Under the pieces are notes generated by a model that searched no databases, was not told the origin of the DNA, and saw only the letters and a list, made by a program, of their open reading frames with translations. From Rhodocollybia butyracea (taxonomy: Eukaryota > Basidiomycota > Agaricomycetes > Agaricales > Omphalotaceae): DNA of 64,000 bases. The stretch lies in assembly GCA_015501585.1 (NCBI GenBank), contig JADNRY010000156.1, positions 84,512 through 148,511 on the forward strand. Direction: 5' to 3'. Every line of letters starts with the position of its first letter. The first letter of the stretch is position 1. This document shows, in pieces, positions 11,669 to 23,080 of this stretch. The position numbers and the translations under genes were made by a program.

Positions 11669-13808
11669 TACTACTCAGGCAGAATCCGACTAGATTACAC
11701 GTAGGCAGAAAGTGCCCACACCTGATGTTGGTCAATCTCTTACTGTAAATTTCTACTTGCGGCTTGCCGTCTTATCGCCTCTTATTCCCGCTATGAACTA
11801 TCTCGCCGAGCCACCCACCTTCATTGGTCAGGCATTTGATTTCCTTTCTGCTATCTATCATGAAGCATATTGCTATAAGCACTTATACTGTATCTTTACT
11901 ACCATCTAACTTTCGTGGCCTGTAATTGGGTATTGCGACATACCTTGCTTTGAATACTATAGCGTGATCGTTCTGATCACGAGCGCACCTGCATATTCAC
12001 TAGAGAAGGGTATGTACCTATAGAACTCCTTAAGAGGTTGTCAGTGTTAAACAAGAAACCGACGAGGTTCAGCTCTTTTGAGCCGCAGCCCTCAAAGAGA
12101 GCCTGCTGGGTCTGGTACTACTATCATGCAAATCATTAAGGAATGAAAGAGATATCGCGGTGGTGATACAATATCCTGTGTGTTCCGAAACCATTAATAC
12201 GTAGAGCCTCACCTCTCAATCATGAATCTAGCGTTGGTGATTTCTTGTAGCTGACGACGAATTCGACGAAATCAGCGTGAACGCCAGAGCTACGAGGTTC
12301 AGCCTAGCAGCCCGTGGTAGTTCATCGACATTCATGAAAGCATTCCAGTCACTTGAACTGCGACTTGTGGCAGTTTTATTAAATCTCAACAAGGTCAGGA
12401 AACTTCCTTTCATCTTGGTCGAACACTCGGTGCTCAACGTCCGCCATTCAGCTGAGAGTATAATCAACCGTTGGCTATCTGGCTGCTAGGAAGATTTGTA
12501 TGTTTTCACTTGCAGCCCATAAGATTAAAAGGGACATATGCTTCATCAGATGACGCACGTTGAGATTCCTAGGCTACAGGCTGATAAGGATCGTCGTCTT
12601 TCACTCTTTGTGTTGTCGGAGTTGTCTGTGCTGGTACTTGGTATATTTGATAGAAACTTTCTGCTATAATAAAAGTAATCTGCTTGTCCGTGAAATAAAT
12701 CATTCAAGTTCGGAAACTTTAGTACCATCGCTATACGTCCGATTGCTTGAGAGCTAAGCTCAATGGATGAGCTATGTGAACAAGTTTTAAAAGCAGTCTA
12801 CTACTACCCGGGTTTAACCCACTATCGCTTCGGTTTCTGTCTGGGTATCAGATACGTCTCTAAGTCATTAACATCAAAATGATATTCAATGAGAACAGAG
12901 GGCAGGAAGTGAGGGTACTCAATGAGAACAAAGGGCAGAAAGTGAGGGTATTCAAACAGCAATACAATATAATCAAGTGACCTGGCCTAATTTGCTGCAA
13001 TCGACAGCGAAGGCAACCGTCGACTTATACCAACCAGTGTCCAAGAGGTATATAACTGGAGCTCAAAGATGGGGATGTAGGCGCTATGTATTTGAGTCGT
13101 AGAAAGGCGAGTTTGATCAGAGTTTCATCCTGCAGTCAACCGGGTATGCTAGAGCAAAGCTCGAGGGTCCTGGAGCGATGGCGCCTGAGGCAGTCAAGGC
13201 GATTATGATCAGCCAGATGCCAGCCATAAACTACACCCTTTTCAAATGTTCGTCGATAGAGGTCCTGGAGGAGTCAATAGAGGATAGGGTAATAGTAAAA
13301 CAGATGCTATATCCTTAGCAATCGGTTCTCGGAAAAAGGTATGGTGAAACGCTCCAGCTTCAGAAAGAATCGTTCCATTTGTCTGTGCGACTGTATCATA
13401 GCGTAACTTTACAGCGTCCCGATTCCAGTATCCTACTCTTCAACGAGTTAGATCCAGCGCTGGATACAATGGCCCCAGTTAAATGGAGAATCGCCCTCCC
13501 ATTCCTATTCAGACATCATCAAGGCCAATTTCATGAGCGTATTTAGCCAAGGAAAGAATAACATTGGAATAACATCCCGGACAGCTGAGGAATCCAATGA
13601 TGGAGTGTAGGAAATTGGTGAAAGGAATTGGTAGAGCAAAGCTTGCGTAAATTCGGCCCCAGCAGTTGGTGCATTTTGGAATGTTGTCGTAAATATTGGC
13701 GCTTCCATTTTGCTTGTGATTGAACGTACACACTGACAGGAAGATGGTCACTACCACCTGAAGGCCTGAAGGTCAGTCGGAAGTTTGTAAAGACGAGGGG
13801 CAGATTAT
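11669..13808. other. Gene-poor region, no coding sequence recognised
   Basis: Frames are short and interrupted; none matches a family I know. It contains one short tandem duplication (12886-12951) and ends at the palindromic repeat pair that begins at 13809. Confidence 0.5.
12886..12951. repeat. 33 bp direct tandem duplication
   Basis: Two adjacent copies of a 33 bp unit (12886-12918 and 12919-12951), starting TCAATGAGAACA, that differ at about three positions. No coding context is visible. Confidence 0.8.
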
Positions 13809-14180
13809 TAGAGCGTATCTGCAACCGCTAAAAAGGCGACATGTAACGAGGAGACGCAGATGAGCAAATGCAGTCCCCACAAACTTTACATAAGCGTTAC
13901 ATAACAATCCGTGGCTATGATCCTGGCGCTTAATTGCACGCTCAGGCTGCAGATGAGACGGCGTGACAAGCTTGCGGTCGTCATCCGCGATCGTTGTGTG
14001 ACGTAGCGAGGAGACGCCGAGGTCACCCAACCGACTGCAAATACGCTCTATTAGAGCGTACCTCGGCGTCTCCTCGCTACGTCACACAACGATCGCGGAT
14101 GACGACCGCAAGCTTGTCACGCCGTCTCATCTGCGTCTCCTCGTTACATGTCGCCTTTTTAGCGGTTGCAGATACGCTCT
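13809..14180. repeat. Palindrome made of two inverted MITE copies, one with an 84 bp insert
   Basis: The first copy runs from 13809 to about 14051 and has imperfect inverted ends (GAGCGTATCTGCAACCG against GAGCGTATTTGCAGTCG) flanked by TA. A second, inverted copy runs from about 14052 to 14180 and lacks about 18 bp near its inner end. Between them is a perfect 19 bp palindrome at 14043-14061. The left copy carries 84 extra bases (13865-13948) bounded by a 9 bp direct repeat GCAGATGAG (13856-13864 and 13949-13957), absent from the right copy. The TA flanks suggest a mariner-like MITE, which is inference. Confidence 0.75.
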
Positions 14181-15973
14181 GATCGAGCGAACGTAAAACA
14201 GTCAAGATTTCGGTGAATCGCAGCCGATGCATGAGTGTTTGAGAGAGAGTTGATCCTGATCGACTATGCGTCCTGCAGCAAACCAAGTTCATAATGACCT
14301 CGAGCTGGTCAACCACTCATTGTTTTATCACACGTGGATATCATGATCAGTAAACCTGTCGGACGGGTTGGAATTATGAATGATATTTTATCGTGCCACG
14401 GGAACTGATAAAAGGAATGAAAAACGCGGATAAACGCTAAAACGGTAATAGTATTGTTATTATCAAGTTATTATATAAATTCTCCAGAGTAAACAGCGCT
14501 TGGAAGGAGCTATATATACATATGCAGGCTTTTCTCTACGTTGTTCACGGGTCATAAACAAATAGATGCAGCGTACTAGCTACGGCGCCGCACATGAAGC
14601 TTGAAGCTTCAAGTTTCAACGTTGGCAAGAGTAGTAAGAGACGCAGAGACTGAGTACTGAAGCTTTAAGCTTGAAGTACTGAAGGTCCAAGAATTCGTTT
14701 CTCTTCATCCCGCCACTCAAGGTCACCTCGCTCGTCGTGCATATATAAAGATTAGTGGAACCTTGCTGATTTGGCGGGCGCTAATTTACTCACGACCCAC
14801 CATTATTTCTGATTATTCGTCAAGATAAATATATGTAACAAGATTTCTGGAGTCGGCCGCTTAGTACATACTCCACACTACTGCTGAATTTCGGGATATC
14901 ACAAGAAATCGTCTGAAGGCACTCGGATATAGCAACGTAAAGTTTTCCGGTTCGAACATGTCGCTATCGTGCTGCAACTACTGAAGCCATGATTTTCAAT
15001 ACCCTGACCAGTTCTTTACAGGCCTGATCTAATGTACAAGTGTTTTCTTTCCAAGGACTCGAAAGTGGAATACGCAAGTCCAGCCTATGGCAAAAGCCTA
15101 CGTTGTACTTTCGTGCCAGGATGCCAAAAAGTCTTCAGGCTGCAACGTGAGTCGACGTCGTTACATGTGGTCATTACCGCTAAAGTCGTCACAGTACTTT
15201 ACACTCTATAAATACCCACAGCAGTCTTCCTTTTCCCAAGATGTTACTCGATCTATTAGCTTTGAATGGATCTCGCAATGGTACTAGGCTTGTGCTTTGC
15301 GTCATAAGACTATGGCTAACCCACGACATAATATTCGGCGCATGGCAGCAAATGAAAAATATTCGCAGCCTCAGACTTGATTGAAGGTTTATGAAAGTTT
15401 TTGCCCAGAAAGAAAGTTACGGCCAGGATGTTACAAGTGAGTGGTGAGTGGTGTCCCTGTATATGTCCGAAGAGTATGCTCACACCACCGTTTGTTTACT
15501 TCAGACTGAAGCATTGTGAGAAACCCAAATCTCGGATCGATTTTCCACCACCTCAGCGCGCTTTGAGCGATCCTATGGACGGCCGGTCGGCTTGCCTCTG
15601 AGATATGGGACTTACTGGATCTTGGTGTGTACTTTCTATTCTCGTAGAGTTGATCCAGCCGAGCCCTAATCGGAAGGAAAGGAAGAAGGAAGTTTATTAC
15701 ACGGCCGTTCCTAGATACAAACGCCGGTTTCAGGGCGCAAGGGTATACAGTGGATACACGAGATTAGTAATTTCTCTATTTGCGTGAATGTTATGAGCTA
15801 AGTACTTCTACTCCAGTTCTTCTCCATGATTACTGTTGAAGCCCAAGTAAATCTGATATGGAAACATTCTATGATGGAATACCAGAGATAATGCTGAGGT
15901 GACTTCTCATTCCGGGTTCAAGCTGAAGATTTAAAAGAGGATAGCTCATGTTATTCTATCATCGATCCTAAAC
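14181..15973. other. Intergenic region, no gene recognised
   Basis: Only short frames without recognisable domains, including plus-strand frames near 15087-15787. Short AAGCTT-containing inverted motifs occur around 14600-14680. The end of the region contains the promoter of the acyl-CoA dehydrogenase-like gene. Confidence 0.5.
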
Positions 15974-17924
15974 ATGTCCCCAAACAATCTATATGCACAC
16001 CCTCTCTTCAAAATCAGAAATGAACATCTCTCTCGAGATGACAGTGTTTCCTTAGCATATCAACGTGCTAGACTTGTTATGCGGACATATAGTGAGTTCT
16101 TTCACTTTTGTTAGTTAACAGCTCACCGACTTGACAATAGGGCTGACGGCGGCGGATGTTGAACATTGTTCTCCCAAGTTTTGGAGCATGATGACAGACC
16201 CAATTTGCTCATTGGACATTGCTATGTTTACAATCCTTGCAGCGCATGTTGGCCTCACCATCGGTACTCTTTCAAGGCATCTGAAGAATCGACCTGACTT
16301 GAAACCGTTGGTCGAAGGGCTTTTACGGTTTGATACTGTCGGTATCTACCTGCTCACAGAGCGGGGTCACGGTTTAGATTCTTTCAGCATTGAAACCACA
16401 GCCACGAAGAACAAGGATGGTTTTTTACTCCATACCCCTCGTGAGGAAGCTACCAAGTCTGTTATCTTCACTTCAGGTCTTACAACGCGCTCTTAATGAT
16501 TAATACCCTCAGGTTCATGCCCGCGTCGACTCCGGCTTTTGGCATCCCCAAGGTTGCCCTGGTCAACGCGAAACTCATCGTTGACGGCCAGGATCGGGGT
16601 GCACGGTTTTTTATCGTACCTGTTTGCAACGAACGCGAAATGTATCGTGGGGTGCTCTCTACTCGATTACCCCCTCGTAGTGGGACAAACCCACTCGATT
16701 TTTCCATCACACAGTTCAATAATGTTCAACTCCCTCCAACAGCTCTGGTCGCTGCAGATATTACCGATTTTTCTTTGCCCCAACAACCGCTAGAAGCATG
16801 GTGGGACGAGGTACGTGGATCGTAGAGATTTTCGACTTTATTTTGAATTGGTTGTTGATACAGATTTGGAGAATTCAACTTGGAACGCTGGCGGTCCCCG
16901 CTCCTTGGATTTCTGCGTTGAAGGCCACGGCTTTCATTGGGGGGCGCTACTCTATGCATAGGTCCATCTATAGGAACAATATTAAGACCCCAATCATTTC
17001 ATTTCGCACACAACAATGGCCGGTGCTTAATACGACAGCTGTCGCCATGGTCATGGACAACTGGTTCCATCGCACACTGAAGTTCGCAATGGCCGATAGT
17101 ACCGATCACCGTGTCAGGTAACTACTCATTTGCTGAACTGACGCCCAGAAGGCTATCATCTAATGCATTTTAGGCATGCCATGGCTGTAATAGTCAAGGC
17201 TACAGTCTGCCGACATTTCCAGCGATGCGTATCGGAAATGGCGGAACGATGTGGTGCTCAAGGGACATTTGAGCACAATTATATGGCGAAGATTGAGGTA
17301 TGACCTCACTGCACTCCATCCCCGATGCTGACTCAGACACATTATCCATAGAACGACGGAAAGGGGGTCATTATTGCTGAAGGGGATGTCTTAACCCTTT
17401 GCATTCGGCTGTTCTCGGAGCTCTTGCAAGGTCGCTACACAGTTCCAATGCCCGCACCGAACAGCTCCCTTTTAGCTCGACATGCCGCGAGTCTGATGGA
17501 GGAAAACCTGCAAATTCTTCGGACTCTCAAAGATCATCACAGTGAAACCTTCAATTCACTTATTCTACCTCAATCTCAGCCTGTCGTCGAGGCTATTGGA
17601 CACGCTATGGCTTACGCTGCAGCCCAAGAAGCGAAACTGCCCCAACCTATTCTTGACATCTACGAGTGTTCTATCATTCGTCAGGATCCAGCATGGTACT
17701 GTGAGAGCGCATGCATGAATCGCATGGCTCAGCGTCTTCGGGAGGATGCCGCAGTCACATCCGCGCTACCCGAATTGGATGCATACCTCAAGGCACTCGG
17801 AATTGAAGATTATGTCTCTGCTCCTATCGTTTCGGATGCTGACTGGAAAACGTATGTAGCTTCTCTACCTAAATATTCCGGTGATGCTCTTGTGGAGCCA
17901 CAGCAGGTGCAGGCACTACTGTAA
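15974..17924 (+). CDS. Acyl-CoA dehydrogenase/oxidase-like flavoenzyme
   Basis: Predicted FAD enzyme of the acyl-CoA dehydrogenase/oxidase superfamily, which oxidises acyl-CoA to trans-2-enoyl-CoA. Six exons (15974-16091, 16141-16456, 16513-16810, 16864-17117, 17174-17297, 17352-17924) sum to 1683 nt, i.e. 560 residues with an open frame throughout. Recognisable blocks are YLLTERGHGLDSFS (FAD-site region of the beta domain), TKFMPASTPAFG, ALKATAFIGGRYSMHR, ISFRTQQWPVLN, MDNWFHRT, ECGAQ-like RCGAQGTFEHN, and IAEGDVLTLCIRL. The last three resemble the acyl-CoA oxidase C-terminal domain. The donor of intron 2 (GTCTGT, 16457) was chosen because it restores TKFMP. There is no C-terminal SKL-type peroxisomal signal (it ends QALL). 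Many basidiomycetes carry such divergent members, so the substrate and the oxidase-versus-dehydrogenase question stay open. Confidence 0.85.
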
Positions 17925-18209
17925 TGTTTGTTTTCACCATGATTAGATAGATAGATTGTGTAGTTGTCATGACGAACATTAATGGTACGTATATGTATAG
18001 TGTATTTTTCCAGTTGATCTGTTTTTCGACTGCTGCGCCCTGGACTCTTCTGAAGCTCAAGGATCAAAGTGATGTAAATCCCAGCTGCCCTTCAAAGACA
18101 GCATATAGGTTTTCTCCTATGGGTGCGGCAATCTGCGCAGCGAAGTTTTATTTGGTTGACAGAGGGAATCGACATAAATGGTAATAACATAACATGCGAA
18201 CTGGATTGA

Positions 18210-19837
18210 TTATGCTCTGGCAGCCTTCTTCTCTTCTAGCATATTATCGAAAAAACCCCTCACATCCGCCTCCTTTACCACTTTACCTTCTTGTGCGAAA
18301 GGGCGCAAGTACTTCACCAAGTCATCCCTACGTTTCTAGTTATCAGTGCCACTGTTTGGCCTGATTCAAATGGAATGCTCACCGCATAGAATTGAACGCA
18401 TGAATTCCGTCAATTGCACGTTCACGGGGCAGTTTAGCGAGAGCTCGCATGCCGAGTTCCTCCAGAGACAGACCTGGTGAATACTTATGAGTCGAACCCA
18501 ATGTGCAATAACGCGGATGGGACGTGCCTGAATCAGGATCATCTTCTAACTCGTATGTTTCTTCCTCCGTTAGGAGATAAGGGTATGCTTCAAGTTCCGG
18601 AATACACTATGATAATTCAATGAGCCAAAGGTAGGATAAGAACGGGAACATACAGAAGAGCAACGGCACCAACGGTCACGAAAGCCTTCCGTTAAGAATA
18701 GATCTCCTGCTCCAATAGAAAAAGATATAGTGTCTGTAGAGATCAGATCTGTGATGACTTTACGAGCCGCTGTGTTTGGTTCTGGCGCCAAACATTGATT
18801 TGAAGGGGATGGGGGCGAGAGACGAGGTTTTTTCAGGGTGATAGGATGTGTGGCTGTTGGAGAAAGGGATCGTTTATTTCCGGCCGAAACAGTGCTTGAT
18901 TCGGAGGCATCCACTACTGGAGAACTGGACTTGCCTTGATAGGTCTTCCAAGACGAATCAGGCTCATCCCGAATTACCATCAAGCATCCAAAAGTACCAG
19001 CGTACTTTTGAAGGATAGGTATTTTCAAGACACAACTACCACAAACAAATGCGTCGTAGTCATCCGGACCGATAAGAGGTGGAGGAAGGTCGGTAGAGGC
19101 TTCTGAAGTTACATCTTCGCTAGGTTCATCCAGTTCTTTCTGATCCTTATTTTCCGGGGGCGTATCTATTGGAGGTTTTTCACGCAGATTACAGCATGAC
19201 TCGTGGAACCAATCCTGATAAATAGGAAAGTCAGATACAACAGGTCGTGGGATTCTTAGGAACCAAATACCACGAACTTCGCAAGCTAAACACTGTATCA
19301 TGGTCTCCTTCTCAGTTCCCGCGTCGTAAGGCTTTTGGCACCGGCAAAAAAGGGCTTGGAAATTCTGACCGTAACGATTCGTTTCGTTGATGGGTTCAGA
19401 TGTAGAATGCAGGGAGCATGGATACTCAATAGCTTCAGTAGGACAGTCACATCGAAATTTCCGTTTTGGAAATCTAAGAATATTGAACAAGGAGAAAAGA
19501 GTGGTGTAAAAGCATACAGCGCACAATTCAATTTGTTCATGTTCTGTATGGCATGCTATAGAGCACGCAGCACATACGCCGCGGGCTTCAGGGCATGTGA
19601 GACAAAGATACACTGCTTGTCTGTGGCGATAAGTTGAAATGGTATTCATTGTCGGGGGTCTTACCTTAGAGGGCCAAGAGGATAGGTACACTGAGAGAAC
19701 TGATGGGGAAGCGCCAGAGAAGCTTCCTGTTTATCCAATGTTATCCAATGTTAAGTCCCCACGCGGCCTTCGAAAGCTTTCCTTCGTACCTGTACAAGGT
19801 TGTCCTGGGACGCGATGTACTCTGCTAAAGTGGACAT
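18210..19837 (-). CDS. UBR7-like protein: UBR box plus PHD-type zinc finger
   Basis: Predicted chromatin or ubiquitin-linked protein of the UBR7/Mlo2 type. The start (19837) gives MSTLAEYIASQDNLVQ. The first splice at 19790 leads to CTYPLGPLRQAVYLCLTC, the start of the UBR box. It continues GVCAACSIACHTEHEQ and, after an intron, KRKFRCDCPTEA; the Cys and His ligands are all present. The PHD-type finger follows: LFCRCQKPYD, IQCLACE, then DWFHESCCNL and FVCGSCV. After a Ser/Pro linker with a Lys/Arg patch (LKKPRLSPP) comes a conserved C-terminal part with TEGFRDRWCRCSSC, TEEETYE, SLEELGMRALAKLPRERA and the end ADVRGFFDNMLEEKKAARA. In animals UBR7 is a reported histone-directed E3; whether this protein is active as a ligase is unknown. 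It is divergent from the hydantoinase-B gene. Confidence 0.9.
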
Positions 19838-19983
19838 GAGCGTGAAATACAAGTGAAGGTCACTTTAAGCGCTCAGTCGGCGTGACTTGCCACTATCACT
19901 ATCACCAGACTATCATTCTCGGAAACAACAAGGAATTCAGCCGAGTATAACACTGCGACGTCTGAGCACAAAATTCCTTCACG
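19838..19983. promoter_or_regulatory. Short divergent promoter between UBR7-like and hydantoinase-B genes
   Basis: Only 146 bp separate the two start codons, so both promoters and 5' UTRs must share or overlap this stretch. It contains the direct repeat CACTATCACTATCACCA near 19892. No TATA box is obvious. The role is inferred from spacing alone. Confidence 0.5.
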
Positions 19984-22702
19984 ATGTCTACCAACAAGCG
20001 ATACAATGATCCTGATCCCATTTTACTCACTCTCTTTGCTAACCGTTTCATGAGTGTTGCGGAGGCGATGGGAAGATCCTTGCAGAAAACTGCTATCTCC
20101 ACCAATATCAAAGAACGATTGGATTTTAGTTGCGCATTATTTGGTATTGATTCTCCAGTTCATGGCCTGAATCTGTCTCTAAACCTTTTATTCTGATTTC
20201 TGATAGGGCCTACAGGAAGCCTAGTCGCGAACGCCCCATTCATTCCGATACATTTGGGTTCCATGAGCTTGTGAGTCCAGGTCATTGGACTCTTGTTATG
20301 TTGTACTAATCCCAAAGTATAGCGCCGTCCAATATCAGATGAACCTACTCGGAGAAGATCTGAAGGAAGGCGATGTGTTAATGACTAACTCACCCAATGC
20401 TGGAGGATCGCAAGTCGCCTTGTCTTCTGTGATATGTCTCACAAATTCACTCCATCTGCAATCTAGACATCTCCCTGATATCACAATTATAACACCTGTT
20501 TTTTGACTCTAACACGAAGGAGATTATTTTCTTTACAGCATCAAGAGGGTGCGTATCAAGATAATTATTAACATGAATAAAATCTATTTTATTCTATTCA
20601 GGCATCATGCAGATGTGGGAGGGATTCTCCCTGGTTCTATGCCTCCTACTTCAGGTAAGTAAGCAAATGTTTAGCAATGTTGCATACTACCTAAACCATT
20701 TAGTAAATATCTTTGAGGAGGGCGCAAATCTTGTCTCTTTTAAGATTGTAAATGCGGGTGTTTTCGATGGAGAGGGTTTGTTGGACTACATGTGTACTCA
20801 GCCCGCCAAATACCCAGGCAGTTCTGGTTGTCGTAATATCAGAGATGTCGAAAGCGACTTGAAGGCGGTAAGGGATTTGCCGTGTTCCATGTACACTCAG
20901 CTTGACTGTTTATTGTAGCAAATCGCTGCCAACCACAAAGGCATTCAGCTGATTCGTGCAAGTATGTCATATTTTTCCAGTTTACTTCTTCGTTGCATTC
21001 TGATTCTGTAAAGTTGTTGATGATTATGGTCTGGAAACTGTCCAGGAATACATGTATCACATTCAATCCAATGCCGAAATGTGCGTACGAAATCTTTTGC
21101 GAGATGTAGCACAACGAGCTGGCACAAACGAATTGTCGGCCGTGGATTACTTAGACGACGGTTCTCCGGTTCGTATCAATTACTTCAATCTCGATCACTA
21201 GCGCTGGCGTTGGACTTTTTGCTCGATTCTGTCCATTTGTCTCGGATGGTTCTGATCATTCGCTATACATCCAGATTCAACTCAAGGTAGTTATCGACCC
21301 TTCTGAAGGCGCGGCAGTTTTCGACTTTGAAGGGACTGGGTGGGAAGTGCGGGGTAATTTGAATGCACCTATTTCAGGTGAGTGCCAGAAAATGTCTCAA
21401 GTTCCCAATCTTGAATGAAATGCCGCCATTTTAGTCGTCCATTCCGCGGTGATTTATTGCATGAGGGCAATGTTAGATCTTGACATTCCCCTCAACGCAG
21501 GTTGCCTTGTGCCGCTGGATAGTAAGTATTCTATCGTTTCGGCTCGCCCTTTCTTCAAACATATCGTTGATTGATGTCGTTTGATTTTTTTCTAGTACGG
21601 ATACCCTCGAAATCCCTTCTATCGCCGTCTCCTACAGCGGCCGTATGTGGTGGGAATGTCTTGACCTCTCAGCGCATTGTGGACGTCGTGTTGAAGGCAT
21701 TTCATGCCGCCGCTGCAAGCCAAGGCTGTACAAAGTGAGTGCCACATCCCTTTCCGATCTTATCGTTCGTTATGTGCAGTGTGATTAAGAATACCATGGT
21801 GTTCGTTATTTAGCCTTTCAATGGCCCTCGCTTGTCTCCAACTTATTCTTAGCTTTTGATATATACTGACAGAGCAATTGTTTTTACAGTAATTTGACAT
21901 TTGGAGCGGGTGGAAAAGGTGAGGATGGAAAAGTAATTGCAGGATGGGGATACTATGAGGTGAGTTTGAGTACATTTCCTAGAAGTTTGCTTCATATCGC
22001 GATGGCCCGGACCTCCTCATGACATTTCAGACAATTGCTGGTGGCTCGGGTGCCGGTCCCTCCTGGCATGGCACTTCTGGTGTACACACACACATCACAA
22101 ACACTCGAATCGGTGACGTAGAAATCTTAGAACGGCGTTACCCGGTGATGCTGCATAGATTTGGACTCCGGCATGGCTCTGGCGGACGAGGCAAGTGGCA
22201 CGGAGGAGAGGGTGTGTTGAGAGAGTTAGAATTTTTGGAGGGAATTCAGGTCTCAATTTTGAGTGAGGTTAGTGCAGTCTTTCCGTTTTCATCAATACCT
22301 TTCTCATGACCAAATTTCTGTTTTTCTTGGCATTTTATGCTCCTGGTATTTTTTATTCAACTCTTTGAACAGAGGCGCACAAGGCAGCCCTATGGCTTAG
22401 AAGGCGGCGGACCTGGTGCTTTAGGACGAAACACGTGGATCAAGCATCTTCGAGCGGAGGACGGAGATATTCAAATTGATTCTGGAAGCTCCATGGACAG
22501 TACCCGCAACATTAACATCGGCGGTAAAGCGACTGTGTGGATGGGAAAAGGCGACCGGCTCTTAATCGAGACCCCTGGTGGGGGTGCCTGGGGTGCGCCC
22601 GAGATGGATGCTACTGCTCAGAAGGTGCAAGAGAGTCATATACAACAGTGGGAACCAAGAGGTTCATTTGCGGAAAGGGCAAAAGCGCAGGCTGCATTTT
22701 AA
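19984..22702 (+). CDS. Hydantoinase B/5-oxoprolinase C-terminal half, with a one-base frameshift
   Basis: The encoded HyuB domain normally forms the second half of ATP-dependent 5-oxoprolinase (5-oxoproline to glutamate, glutathione cycle). The start reads [15 protein letters not shown], then [126 protein letters not shown] and ETPGGGAWG. All are typical HyuB blocks across about a dozen exons, and one intron (20410-20466) is GC-AG. Two oddities. The HyuA (actin-like ATPase) half usual in eukaryotic oxoprolinases is absent: the gene starts 146 bp from the divergent UBR7-like gene. And a run of six T at 20499-20504 puts a stop after TPVF; five T would continue into [10 protein letters not shown]. 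It is therefore a stand-alone HyuB that is either frameshifted or misread. Confidence 0.8.
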
Positions 22703-23080
22703 TTACATTTGACATGTTTCCCACGCGCCCAAGCTCATGTTAGCATATTGAATACCGACGCCCAATGATTGATGACAGTTATCTTTAGAACAAAAAGAGG
22801 TAAGGTTATTAGTTTGCACGCAGAATCCATCGGATGGCACCCCCATTTGGCTGGATCATTACCAAAAGAGAAAAGAAATGGCAGTATAAATAAATAACGA
22901 GCTGACCATTTGTGAGGGTAATAAAATCAAAGGTTGGCTAGAACTAAGTATGTTAGATCGGAGGGATGCAGACTAGAAAACATGAACTGGCTGGTAGACA
23001 ACACAAACAAGAATGATAAATGCAAACATAAAGAAGGGAAAGTAAATGTCAACTGAAATAAATCCTGGATCATCCATTCA
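22703..23080. other. Convergent 3' region
   Basis: Lies between the stop codons of the hydantoinase-B gene (+) and the kinase gene (-). No gene was seen. Confidence 0.5.

Noticed and set aside
10046..17924. Biosynthetic gene cluster around the terpene synthase
   Set aside because: Only an acyl-CoA dehydrogenase-like gene follows, more than 4 kb away; no typical tailoring enzyme or regulator is present.
20497..20538. Possible 42 nt intron (GTTTTTT...TTTACAG) that would remove the frameshift in the hydantoinase-B gene
   Set aside because: It would delete a clearly conserved coding block ([12 protein letters not shown]) and still not restore the downstream phase.
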